This document shows, in pieces, positions 17,426-26,047 of a DNA stretch of 64,000 nt. The translations under genes and the position numbers were made by a program. Under the pieces are notes generated by a model. That model saw only the letters and a program-made list of their open reading frames with translations, searched no databases and had not been told where the DNA came from. The stretch is from assembly GCF_023284005.1 (NCBI RefSeq), contig NZ_JAKIKS010000004.1:1-64000 (forward strand), in the 5' to 3' direction. How positions within the stretch are numbered: position 1 is the first letter of the stretch; every line of letters begins with the position of its first letter. This stretch comes from Shewanella surugensis. GTDB lineage: Bacteria > Pseudomonadota > Gammaproteobacteria > Enterobacterales > Shewanellaceae.

Positions 17426-17644
17426 TTAAACCTGTTGCATTCCATCAATGGGATTGCCATTCACGGCACTGTGTTCAAACAAGCTGACTTCTAATTGAAA
17501 AGACAGCTCCAATAATGAGAAATGAACAAAGAACGTCTTGCTTATCATGTTATTTTCAAGCTGTAATAGGAGAACAATAAACAGCAACAGAGTCACTAAG
17601 TTCGATTTATTCATTAAGACCTTTTTATTTTTAAATTCAATCAT
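17426..17644 (-). CDS. Small single-pass membrane protein in the efflux operon
   Basis: 72 residues at most. Its ATG overlaps the stop codon of the membrane fusion protein (TAATG), so translation is probably coupled. An internal Met at residue 11 begins a hydrophobic helix (NLVTLLLFIVLLLQL), and a mostly hydrophobic second part follows. I do not recognise a family. Position and coupling suggest an accessory subunit of the transporter or a small regulator. It could also be a chance frame kept open by the short gap, since there is no independent ribosome site beyond the upstream gene's end. Confidence 0.45.
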   Translation of the reverse strand: MIEFKNKKVLMNKSNLVTLLLFIVLLLQLENNMISKTFFVHFSLLELSFQLEVSLFEHSAVNGNPIDGMQQV

Positions 17645-18927
17645 TAACGCAGTTGAACTTCATGAGCTTTTTTAAAAGGATCAAGACTGGATATCACCCA
17701 CCTATCGCCAACAAGTCCACCACTGAGCACCTCGACATGACTCATACTGCGCGCCCCTAAGGTAATAGGAATAGACTTGGCAATATTATCTTGCACGACA
17801 TAGACCCGCTGCCCCCCCCCACTGCGCACAAAAGCACCTTGTTTGACCATGAGGACATTGGGTTTATTTTCAAGTAGTACCCGAGCCGATAACCGCTGAT
17901 TCTGCCTTAGGTGTAAACTGTCATCTTGGGTAAAACGGACTCTGGCACTGACTTCACGATTAATGACCTCTGGTGAAATGGATGATAAGGTTCCAGCCAC
18001 CGTGACGGCACCAAAATTAAGCACCACAGTCATTCCCAAACCTAATTCATCGGCGTAGGTTTCAGGTACGGCCAGCTCTGCCTCAAATGCACTTAAATCC
18101 ACGACAGTGAATAATGCTTGTCCTTGAGATACCCGCGCGTTTTGCTCAACCAGCCAATTACCAATAATACCTGAGACTGGTGCGATGAGCTCAAGCGCAG
18201 CCACTTGTCTGGTTAACTCTGTCACCACTAAACTTTGACGTTTGACATCAGAGGCCTTATCTTTAATTTCAAAGCTAAGCGTGTCTTTCATCAAGGCCAC
18301 TTCTTTTTCCGAGTGGGCATAAAGTAGCTCGGCTTTTTGTAACGTATCCTTACCCGCTTCAAAATCAATTTCGCTGATTAAATGTGACTTAATCAATAAG
18401 TCCCCCCGACGACTCTCTCGCTCAGCCGCGACTAAATCCACCCGTGCCATATCCAAAATTCTCTCTGTGGTTAATTGCTGACGACGCGCGTCAAGCTTGG
18501 CACGCTCCAGCGCACTCTTCATCCCTTCCAATACCGAACCTTGTTGTTTAAATTGACTCAACAAGGCATGGCTCTCAATTCGGGCTATCACCTCTCCTTT
18601 TTTAACGTGATCTCCAGGCATCAGGGCAAGTGTCACTGACCCCATTTCAGGGCTATAAAGTACGGGGGCATTCGCTGCGACTATGATGCCTGTGGTACTG
18701 ATATCTCGCACTAATGTGCCTTTCTCTAATGTGGCAAATCGAAGTGCTTCAGCATTTATAGAGAAGCTGGCTTGAGGCGACGATATACTAAGCCATACCA
18801 GTCCAGTTACCAGTAATCCCCCCCCAATAACCAGCAACGGCCTGACGAATTTTCGGGTTTTATTTGGAGAACAAAGCTTATCTTGTCCACTGGTATCTTT
18901 AATCATGCTCATGTCTCTACTATTCAT
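17644..18927 (-). CDS. Periplasmic membrane fusion protein (HlyD/MacA family)
   Basis: About 427 residues. An N-terminal membrane anchor (PLLVIGGGLLVTGLVWLSI) is followed by a biotinyl-lipoyl-like half (MPGDHVKKGEVIARIES), a long coiled-coil hairpin (about 125-240) and the second lipoyl half (LIAPVSGIIGNWLVEQNARVSQGQALF), then beta-barrel domains. It connects the inner-membrane ABC permeases to an outer-membrane channel, which is not encoded here. A GTG at 18939 and ATGs at 18927, 18912 and 18906 compete as starts; none has a strong ribosome site. It is the first gene of the seven-gene operon and is preceded by a sigma-54 promoter and enhancer-like sites. Confidence 0.88.
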   Translation of the reverse strand: MNSRDMSMIKDTSGQDKLCSPNKTRKFVRPLLVIGGGLLVTGLVWLSISSPQASFSINAEALRFATLEKGTLVRDISTTGIIVAANAPVLYSPEMGSVTLALMPGDHVKKGEVIARIESHALLSQFKQQGSVLEGMKSALERAKLDARRQQLTTERILDMARVDLVAAERESRRGDLLIKSHLISEIDFEAGKDTLQKAELLYAHSEKEVALMKDTLSFEIKDKASDVKRQSLVVTELTRQVAALELIAPVSGIIGNWLVEQNARVSQGQALFTVVDLSAFEAELAVPETYADELGLGMTVVLNFGAVTVAGTLSSISPEVINREVSARVRFTQDDSLHLRQNQRLSARVLLENKPNVLMVKQGAFVRSGGGQRVYVVQDNIAKSIPITLGARSMSHVEVLSGGLVGDRWVISSLDPFKKAHEVQLR

Positions 18928-19027
18928 CCCTAATATCACTTACGCACTGTTAAGTACTCATCTTATGTACTGGCCTTACGTACTGTCACCACGCCAATCT
19001 TGAGCGGCCACTTATTGACTCTCGATA

Positions 19028-19045
19028 ATGCGATAAGTATGCCAA
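19028..19045 (-). promoter_or_regulatory. Sigma-54 promoter of the efflux operon
   Basis: Reading leftward, TTGGCAT-ACTTA-TCGCAT has the invariant GG and GC dinucleotides separated by exactly 10 bases, as sigma-54 (RpoN) promoters require. The match to TGGCAC-N5-TTGC is imperfect at two bases. It lies about 90-100 bp upstream of the membrane fusion gene and faces it. The same operon encodes a sigma-54 activator, which supports the call. Confidence 0.72.
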
Positions 19046-19097
19046 ATTTTATTTTTCAATTAAAAACAAATAATTACATTAATTTAGATTCAAAAAG

Positions 19098-19185
19098 TGT
19101 CCGGCGGACAGTTATAATAGGTGTCCGAACAGAGGTATTCATCACACTCACCTGTCCGGCGAGCAGATTAAGTGTCCGCTGATCA
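19098..19185. promoter_or_regulatory. Cluster of four TGTCCG activator sites (enhancer)
   Basis: Four copies of TGTCCG begin at 19098, 19122, 19153 and 19173. The first is a perfect 13-bp palindrome, TGTCCG-G-CGGACA, and the third is a near-palindrome. They start about 55 bp upstream of the sigma-54 promoter and extend to about 140 bp, the usual place for binding sites of NtrC-type activators. The response regulator at 12362 is the likely ligand. Confidence 0.72.
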
Positions 19186-19248
19186 TTAATCAAATGAGGA
19201 ATACAGTGAATTTGTAATAAGAAGATCCATTAACCATAGCCAAATGGC

Positions 19249-19284
19249 TTAATGTCTTAATGTCTTAATGTCTTAATGTCTTAA
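19249..19284. repeat. Octanucleotide tandem array, 4.5 copies of TTAATGTC
   Basis: Four perfect 8-bp units plus TTAA lie in the divergent region between the efflux operon and the molybdenum hydroxylase operon. It is the second perfect 8-bp array in this window; its sequence is unrelated to the array at 4721. Confidence 0.93.
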
Positions 19285-19522
19285 AAGTGACGGTCCAAGA
19301 ATAAATAGCCATCAATAAGTTCAATATAAAATTATACCCATAGTTTTTGTAATGTTTTTATTTTGTGTAAATTTGATCTAATTGTTTGAAACTTGTTTGA
19401 TATTAAGTTATTTTAATCGGTTTTCGTGTAAAGAAAGCTAATTTTCAAGCTAGATACAGCGCCAGCGTTTTTAAAATTAAGGGGCTTATCTTTGATTTAT
19501 TTTATCTGTATTAGGCGGTTAG

Positions 19523-22321
19523 ATGAAAGAATTTAAACAGACTCGTCGGGAATTTATAAAAACCGTCGTCATTGCTGGAGTGAGTGTCTACTTTGCACCA
19601 CTGGCTAGCGCCATGACTCGAGAACAAGAATATTTATATAAACCCAATAAAGGTTGGGCGAGTAATGGTGAAGCTAAGTATCGTGTCGATGCCATGCAAA
19701 AAGTCACCGGACAAAAAGTGTTCGCCCGTGATTTTAGAGCGCAAGACTTTGCCGATTGGCCCAATAATCAATGGCATGGTTATATCGTCTGTGCAACAAA
19801 AGCAGATCAAACATTCGAAAATATCGACTTGTCATTTTTAGAAAAGCAACCCACAAAAGTCATTTTAGCTGAAGATTTAGCCGACCATGATATTGAACTA
19901 CCTCGATTTCATGGTAAAGAGATGCTGTTAGAAAAAGGTAACGTGGCTCACTTTTTGGGTCATCCCGTCGCCATTTTACTGTTTGATCGCTTTGATGATT
20001 TTAATACCGCAAAATCTCGTCTCGATTTTAATCAAGACATCGTTAAATACGGTGTAAAAGTCCCCGTCTATGAGCGTAATCCCTATGCGGCATGGCGAGT
20101 CGTACGCGTCGCGGAAAACCGTACTGAAGGTATCGATGTTTTCTCTCCCTTCCAAGACGGATTATTTTTTCCCGCTTACCAACTCAGACAACCTAAGTGG
20201 CCAACTGAGCGCAATATTCAGGGTGATTTAGGACAAAGAGGCATGTTTTATGCTGATCGCATTCATCAAAGCATGTCTGATGACAAATTTCATGTGGTCG
20301 ATAAACAGTTTCAAACACAAATCATTGAACCCATGATGCTTGAACCTGAGGCGGCTAACATCTGGTTTGATACAAAAACAGCCACGATGCATGGCACTGT
20401 CACCTGCCAAGATCCAACCGACTTTACCGAAATGGCTGTGCATATGTTAAAAGCCTCAAAACCCGGTAAAGATATAGAGAATGTAAAACTCTACTCCGGT
20501 TTTGTGGGCGGCGCGTTTGGCGCGAAAGATCATTCTATCTTTCCCTTTTACACACTAGCGGCTAGTTTGTTTTCAGATGGCAACCCTATTCGTATTGCAA
20601 ACGATCGTTATCAGCAATTTCAATCGGGTTTAAAGCGCCATCCGTTCAAAATTCAAAATCGTTTAGCCATTAATAAAAAAACCCTCAAAATTGAAGCATT
20701 GACCTCTAAATCAGATGTCGATGGCGGTGGACGTGAAAACTTCTCAGCCAGTGTTGCTTCTGCGGGTATGTCTGCCATGCAAGGGGTCTTTTATATTCCT
20801 CAGAGCGATCTACAAGCCACTGCATACTATTCTCGCAATGTCACCTCAGGTTCAATGCGAGGTTATGGCTCGGCTCAATGTATGCCTGTGATTGATTTGA
20901 TGATAGGGCAAGCTGCGGCCGAACTGGATGTTGATCCCTTTGAATTGCGCCGCAGAAACTTAATGCAAACGGCTGACTTAAATACCCAAGGCGCCGAAAT
21001 CGACGGTGAAATTCGTTACCGTGAAATTTTAGATAAAGCTGAGCAACATCCGATTTGGCAACAACGAGTCGCCAACAAAAAAACCTTTGAAGCCAATAAT
21101 CCCAACAAACACTTTGGTGTCGGTTACTCTTTACTGGCTAAAAACTATGGTACCGGTAATGTTGGACCCAATGCTGCGGTTAATTTATCCCCTAACGGCG
21201 ATATTTTACTGGAAATAGAGTACATGGAAATGGGCTCAGGCGCACAAACCAGCCAAGGCTTATTGACCCATGAGTTCTTTGGCTCTGCTGCCGATGAAGT
21301 GCATATCGCCGTGACCGAAACATGGAAAGCACTGCAGCTGTATGAAACGGATAATCCGTATATTATAAGCCAAGAAAAACAAGATAAAATGTCCAAAGAT
21401 CCCTTATGGACGCCGGTTAAATTAATGGCCAGTAGTGCCTCTGATTCGGCAACCTTCCAAACAGAAGCCACCAAAGGGGCTTGTAACGTTGTCTATCAAT
21501 ACGGTATTTTGCCTGCAGCACGTATTCTGTGGTCTCTGGCTAAAAACAGTGATTTATCTGCCGCTAAATGGGACAAAAATAAACTCGTCCTTGAGGGAAA
21601 ACCCGCCTTAGATCTTAAGCTACTGGCTAAAACCGCTCACGAACTCGGCTTTGTCACCGGCAGTGTTTCCCATACCCTAAACCGTTGGGCGTGGACTGAA
21701 GCGGAATTTACCGTTGAAGGTGATACCCAAGTGCACTCTTTAGATGCGATGGCCGTACGATATGGCGATGGCGCCAGTCAAACTAAAAAGCAAAAAATGG
21801 ATAGTGCGGGTTACCATTTAATCAAGCGTAACTGGGTAAAGTATCCAAGCACTCAGTTTAATAATGCCATGGTGACTTACTACGCACCTTGTGATTGCTT
21901 AATTGAGTTAGCCGTTGATAAGTATACTGGAAAGGTCGATATTCTTCGCTCTCACAGTGTATTAGATGCGGGCCCCGTTATTTCTCAACCTATTGTTGAT
22001 GGCCAAATTCAAGGCGGTTTAGCCATGGGTGTGGGTCATGTATTACATGAATACTTACCGCCATTTGAAGAAGGTGCGGGCAACGGTACATGGAACCTCA
22101 ACCGTTACCATGTCCCTATGGCCTCTGATTTAAATGTCTGGAATATGACATCAGAAACCTTGCCAACAAGTGATAAGGCTGCAAGACCAAAAGGGATTGC
22201 CGAAGTCGTTATGCTGCCGGTTATTTCAGCCGTTCAAGATGCCCTTTTTAATGCCATAGGTGAGCGCTTTGAGCAAACCCCTATCACGGCCGAACAAATC
22301 AAAGCGAGATTAAACGCATGA
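19523..22321 (+). CDS. Tat-exported molybdenum hydroxylase, large catalytic subunit
   Basis: 932 residues. The N-terminus has a twin-arginine signal (TRREFIK followed by a hydrophobic stretch and an Ala-x-Ala-like end), so the enzyme works in the periplasm. The body is of the xanthine dehydrogenase/aldehyde oxidoreductase superfamily, most like isoquinoline 1-oxidoreductase beta and membrane aldehyde dehydrogenases. It has GFVGGAFGAKDHS for pterin binding, SGSMRGYGSAQ for the dioxo site, and the catalytic Glu in PKGIAEVVMLP near the C-terminus. The [2Fe-2S] subunit gene overlaps its stop by 4 bp (ATGA) and a cytochrome c follows. No cofactor-insertion chaperone is in the window. The substrate is probably an aldehyde or N-heterocycle. 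Confidence 0.87.
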   Translation: MKEFKQTRREFIKTVVIAGVSVYFAPLASAMTREQEYLYKPNKGWASNGEAKYRVDAMQKVTGQKVFARDFRAQDFADWPNNQWHGYIVCATKADQTFENIDLSFLEKQPTKVILAEDLADHDIELPRFHGKEMLLEKGNVAHFLGHPVAILLFDRFDDFNTAKSRLDFNQDIVKYGVKVPVYERNPYAAWRVVRVAENRTEGIDVFSPFQDGLFFPAYQLRQPKWPTERNIQGDLGQRGMFYADRIHQSMSDDKFHVVDKQFQTQIIEPMMLEPEAANIWFDTKTATMHGTVTCQDPTDFTEMAVHMLKASKPGKDIENVKLYSGFVGGAFGAKDHSIFPFYTLAASLFSDGNPIRIANDRYQQFQSGLKRHPFKIQNRLAINKKTLKIEALTSKSDVDGGGRENFSASVASAGMSAMQGVFYIPQSDLQATAYYSRNVTSGSMRGYGSAQCMPVIDLMIGQAAAELDVDPFELRRRNLMQTADLNTQGAEIDGEIRYREILDKAEQHPIWQQRVANKKTFEANNPNKHFGVGYSLLAKNYGTGNVGPNAAVNLSPNGDILLEIEYMEMGSGAQTSQGLLTHEFFGSAADEVHIAVTETWKALQLYETDNPYIISQEKQDKMSKDPLWTPVKLMASSASDSATFQTEATKGACNVVYQYGILPAARILWSLAKNSDLSAAKWDKNKLVLEGKPALDLKLLAKTAHELGFVTGSVSHTLNRWAWTEAEFTVEGDTQVHSLDAMAVRYGDGASQTKKQKMDSAGYHLIKRNWVKYPSTQFNNAMVTYYAPCDCLIELAVDKYTGKVDILRSHSVLDAGPVISQPIVDGQIQGGLAMGVGHVLHEYLPPFEEGAGNGTWNLNRYHVPMASDLNVWNMTSETLPTSDKAARPKGIAEVVMLPVISAVQDALFNAIGERFEQTPITAEQIKARLNA

Positions 22322-22851
22322 ATACCATCACTGTAGAATTTATCCTTAACGGGAAGCAAGTTGGCCCACTTCAAGTGCCACAAAACACCATGATGATCCA
22401 GTTCTTACATGAGTACTTAAATCTCACGGGAACAAAGTTTGGTTGTGGCGCAGGCATATGTCATGCCTGCGTTATCATAGAGCAGACAAAAATAGAACCC
22501 ATTACCCATAGAACCTGTATCAATGGTGTAGGCGCGTTTAATGGCATGAATTTAGTGACCGTTGAAGGTCATGCCAGTATCGATGTAAAAACAGAAGAAG
22601 TGGTATTGCATCCCGTTCAGCAAGCCTTTATTGAAAACTTCTCATTCCAATGTGGTTGGTGTACCTCCGGCTTTGTCAATGAAGCCGTATGCTTTTATGA
22701 GTCACTGAAACAAAAACCTGTCGCAAAATCTGAATTACGAGCTGCACTCGAAGCCAACTTAGGTGAGCATGTTTGTCGTTGTACTGGTTATGTGAAGTAT
22801 TACGAAGCAATGGAAAATCTCATTTTATCTCAGCCAGAACTCGTGCAATAG
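22318..22851 (+). CDS. [2Fe-2S] iron-sulfur subunit of the molybdenum hydroxylase
   Basis: 177 residues. The plant-ferredoxin-like N-terminal domain carries the first cluster (CGAGICHAC ... C, about 42-70). The C-terminal helical domain carries the second cluster with CGWC near 116 and CRCTGY near 152. This is the standard small subunit of xanthine-oxidase family enzymes, which passes electrons from the molybdopterin centre onward. It has no signal peptide, so it is likely carried through the Tat system with the large subunit. The start overlaps the large-subunit stop. Electrons would continue to the cytochrome encoded next rather than to FAD, for which no subunit is present. Confidence 0.92.
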   Translation: MNTITVEFILNGKQVGPLQVPQNTMMIQFLHEYLNLTGTKFGCGAGICHACVIIEQTKIEPITHRTCINGVGAFNGMNLVTVEGHASIDVKTEEVVLHPVQQAFIENFSFQCGWCTSGFVNEAVCFYESLKQKPVAKSELRAALEANLGEHVCRCTGYVKYYEAMENLILSQPELVQ

Positions 22852-22858
22852 GATCACC

Positions 22859-24199
22859 ATGAAAAATATCTTTATGATTGGCGTCTTAGCGGGAATTTTT
22901 GCCCTTACCTTTGTCTATTTAGGCAGTGGCAAAGATGCTAAAATTCCGCCTCTAGCAAGCCAATGGATTGTCAATGATACTGTGATTGAACGTGGCCGTC
23001 AGGTCGCCATTGAAGGGGATTGTGTGGCTTGTCATACCGCCCCTAACGGTGCACCCTTTGCAGGGGGGGTTCATTTCGCCTCACCATTTGGCGACATTTA
23101 TTCAACAAACATTACCCCCGATCTCACTCATGGCATTGGTGGCTATACCCGTGAAGATTTTTATCGGGCCGTCAAATACGGTTATTCAAAAAATGTGGGG
23201 AATCTTTACCCCGCCATGCCTTATACCTCATATCGTAAGTTAAATGATGAGGATATGAATGCATTATGGGCTTATTTTCAATCAGTCACCCCCATTGCAG
23301 AGCCCAACATTAGCAATGATCTCATCTTCCCTGCCAATATTCGATTTGGTTTAGGTGGCTGGAATCAACTCTTCTTTGATGACAGTAACTTTAGCGCCGA
23401 TCCTCATAAAAGTGAGCAGTGGAACCAAGGTAAATATTTTGTTGAAGCCGCAGGTCATTGTGGCGAATGTCACACGCCAAGAAACTTCGCCTTTGCCATG
23501 AAACCCGATCAAGCATTAGAAGGGGCGCTGTTAGAAGGCTGGAATGCCATGAATATCACCTCAGGAGAGCTGAAAAATCAAGGTTGGACGGCCCAAGAGC
23601 TTAATCAGTTTTTAAAACAGGGCGAGTCAAAATTGGGGATCACTTTTGACAGTATGTTCATGGTGGTTAACCATAGCCTCAGTCATATGACCCAAGATGA
23701 TTTCAATGCAATATCGGCTTACTTACTGGATCTTGATAACGTTAATACACCGGTTATGGCGGATCAAACTGCCACAACGACCGCTGCCAACAAGCAACGT
23801 CACTATCTCACCGATAGCGAAAAGTCACTTGCAGGCTACAAAACCTATGTGAATTACTGCGCCGGTTGTCACGGTGTCGACGGATTGGGTAAACCGAATG
23901 CCGTGGTTGCACTGGATCTAAACAGTACTTTTAGTGCCAATTCGCCTTACAACTCGATTGCCGTGATATTACGTGGCTTACCGAGTAAGCGTCAAAGTGT
24001 CACTAAAGGCTCTGTTGCCATGTCGAGCTTCAACAACCAAGTCTCTGACAAACAAGTTGCTGAACTGGTGAACTTCGCCAGAGCCGCTTGGGGCAACCAG
24101 CCAGAATCGACTGTTGATGCTAAAATGGTGACAGATATTCGCCAGACACTCGAGAACGAAGGCTATTTAGGCCATATGCAACAACAAGCGAGTCATTAA
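22859..24199 (+). CDS. Three-haem cytochrome c subunit of the molybdenum hydroxylase
   Basis: 446 residues. An N-terminal hydrophobic segment (FMIGVLAGIFALTFVYLG) serves as signal or anchor. Three haem-binding motifs, CVACH near 56, CGECH near 203 and CAGCH near 336, divide it into three cytochrome c domains. This layout matches the cytochrome subunit of acetic-acid-bacterial alcohol and aldehyde dehydrogenases. It would accept electrons from the iron-sulfur subunit and give them to quinone or to periplasmic carriers, which suits a respiratory periplasmic oxidation. GGATCACC before the ATG gives a ribosome site. A hairpin at 24265-24290 follows the gene. Confidence 0.92.
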   Translation: MKNIFMIGVLAGIFALTFVYLGSGKDAKIPPLASQWIVNDTVIERGRQVAIEGDCVACHTAPNGAPFAGGVHFASPFGDIYSTNITPDLTHGIGGYTREDFYRAVKYGYSKNVGNLYPAMPYTSYRKLNDEDMNALWAYFQSVTPIAEPNISNDLIFPANIRFGLGGWNQLFFDDSNFSADPHKSEQWNQGKYFVEAAGHCGECHTPRNFAFAMKPDQALEGALLEGWNAMNITSGELKNQGWTAQELNQFLKQGESKLGITFDSMFMVVNHSLSHMTQDDFNAISAYLLDLDNVNTPVMADQTATTTAANKQRHYLTDSEKSLAGYKTYVNYCAGCHGVDGLGKPNAVVALDLNSTFSANSPYNSIAVILRGLPSKRQSVTKGSVAMSSFNNQVSDKQVAELVNFARAAWGNQPESTVDAKMVTDIRQTLENEGYLGHMQQQASH

Positions 24200-24264
24200 T
24201 GGTTTGTTAAACTTATCTTTTTAACTGACTACAATGCGTGGTTCACTCCTATATCAATCTTAGT

Positions 24265-24290
24265 AAGGCCTACTTTTTACAATAGGCCTT
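24265..24290 (+). terminator. Hairpin downstream of the cytochrome gene
   Basis: Arms AAGGCCTA (24265-24272) and TAGGCCTT (24283-24290) are perfectly complementary around a 10-nt loop. No T run follows, so it may be a weak or Rho-assisted terminator of the molybdenum hydroxylase operon. Confidence 0.45.
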
Positions 24291-25179
24291 ATACCAATTG
24301 CACGATATCAATGAGCCATTGATATTATTTTTTTGAAACGGAAATATTTGCAACTCATTTTTTTAAACTGGAATAGGCTCATTAAAATGCTACGCTTTAA
24401 CATTAAGTTAGGGAGAAAGGACGCACACTTTGCTTAAAATCAACGACCCCACGCCAAGGCTTTTCGCTTAGGCTCAAATTCGCTACGCGAAGAGGGGTAT
24501 CTAAATGACTCCAAAGTCTAAATACTTCTACGCCGCAAGCAGCGAGGAATTAAACCCTACTGAGATTCAAAAAAGACTCGCTATACCAGCATAAAGGTTT
24601 TTTAATACGTCATATGACTTATAACAGTCAAAATGAATAAAAATGTCATTCCATATTTATTTTATAAAAATAAAGTCCACAACATTTAAATTAGCCAAGC
24701 CTTATTTAAATGAAATAACTCAATCTATTTAAATAACAATTATGGCTTTTACGGCTTTGTTTAAAACAGCGCAGATAAATTCACACCTTCTAAATCAGCT
24801 AACTAGTACTAAGGTACCGCTGATCCATGTTGCGTGTTTAAAATGTTATCGATAAGTTATTCCCATCTGGCACAACTTGATACAAGTTGCACCAGGTGGC
24901 ATTTAGCAGTGAGATACCAACTAAAAGGATTTTCATCGTATTCCCGCAGACTGCATATTGACATTTATCCGTATCTCTCTTGTTGAATAAAGCTAACGTT
25001 GGGGGAAATCTGGCTGCTATTAATAAAATCAATATTATCGATGATAAAAAAGTAGACGCTTTGTTAGCGTGCTGATTTTAAATAATCACCTAGATGACTC
25101 AATCCCTAATGAGCATGCTTCAACTATTGGATAAGGATAATTCTCTGACATTGAAATCAAAATAACATGAGACACGCCA
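24291..25179. other. Long intergenic region, possible dispersed repeat, no supported gene
   Basis: About 890 bp. TTATACCAATT at about 24289-24299 also occurs near 30958-30968 and may mark the end of a dispersed element. The segment 24400-24600 is less AT-rich than its surroundings and has phrases that look like a mobile-element or repeat remnant (around CGCTACGCGAAGAGG), but no transposase frame could be read. A minus-strand frame at 24838-25032 lacks a ribosome site and family resemblance. The promoter of the secreted hydrolase gene should lie near 25080-25170. Confidence 0.35.
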
Positions 25180-26037
25180 ATGAAGATATTCAACACGCTG
25201 TTACTGCTCAGTCTGATTGCTATCTGCTCCTCGAGCTATGCCGATAAAGGGCTGGCTTTTGTTCATGGAACGGGTAAGCAAACCAATGCACTTGACGATT
25301 ACTGGACGGCTGAATTTGTCGACTCCGTTCGACAAGGTCTAAGCAATCCCAACAAATACACTGTCATCAATTGTGACTTTGATCAATACATGTGGGATGA
25401 CGCTGCGGCAGGTTGTTTAGCCAGTCAACTCAACAACTTTATCACCAATGATAATATCGATGATTTGATCATGATCACACATTCAAACGGTGGCAATATT
25501 GCTCGTTGGATCCTATCGAATCCCACTTGGGATGCTAGCTACGCCTCTATTATCAATGTCACCAGTAATGTTATCGCACTAGCACCTTCCAGTGGCGGCA
25601 CTCCCTTAGCCGATGCGGCCATTGAAGGCAATGTGTTCGAACAAGCCGTCGGCTGGCTACTGGGTTACCAAAGTGATGCAGTAAAACAACAACAAGTCAG
25701 CTGGATGGATTTCTATAATGAGACTTGGCTCTATGGCACACAAAATCGCCCTGCAACCCTAAAGCCTTTTGAGGTCGTTGTTGGCTCAGATGTCAGCTCC
25801 GCCGTTTGGGACCATGATAGCTATTGTGGCGGCTATGCCAGTCAAGTGGCATTGGAAACCACGCAAAATTGGTTAGATAATTGCTCCGATGGTTTCTTAG
25901 ACTGCAAATCACAAAATGCAGCGGGTTCAGTGTGGTTTCTCGATACCAGCAAAACCAATGATAGAGAGCCTTTAAGCCATCAGCAGAGTCGCCGGACTTG
26001 CTTTAACTTAGATACTTTACTTCGCCAACATATTTAG
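25180..26037 (+). CDS. Secreted alpha/beta hydrolase (lipase-like)
   Basis: 285 residues with a clear signal peptide (IFNTLLLLSLIAICSSSYA). The mature protein starts with the lipase-like strand KGLAFVHGTG. The nucleophile elbow is HSNGGN (Ser near 102, with His in place of the first Gly of GxSxG), and a Ser-Gly-Gly-Thr-Pro segment follows, as in triacylglycerol lipases. Several Cys residues near the C-terminus could form disulfides. The acid and His residues are not certain; VWDHDSYCGG near 207 may supply them. The next gene starts 10 bp downstream and encodes a large secreted protein, so the two probably form an operon. The substrate is unknown. Confidence 0.7.
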   Translation: MKIFNTLLLLSLIAICSSSYADKGLAFVHGTGKQTNALDDYWTAEFVDSVRQGLSNPNKYTVINCDFDQYMWDDAAAGCLASQLNNFITNDNIDDLIMITHSNGGNIARWILSNPTWDASYASIINVTSNVIALAPSSGGTPLADAAIEGNVFEQAVGWLLGYQSDAVKQQQVSWMDFYNETWLYGTQNRPATLKPFEVVVGSDVSSAVWDHDSYCGGYASQVALETTQNWLDNCSDGFLDCKSQNAAGSVWFLDTSKTNDREPLSHQQSRRTCFNLDTLLRQHI

Positions 26038-26047
26038 GAACGCTACC

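Noticed and set aside
24838-25032. 64-codon minus-strand frame in the long intergenic region
   Set aside because: No ribosome site, no recognisable pattern and not linked to a neighbour.
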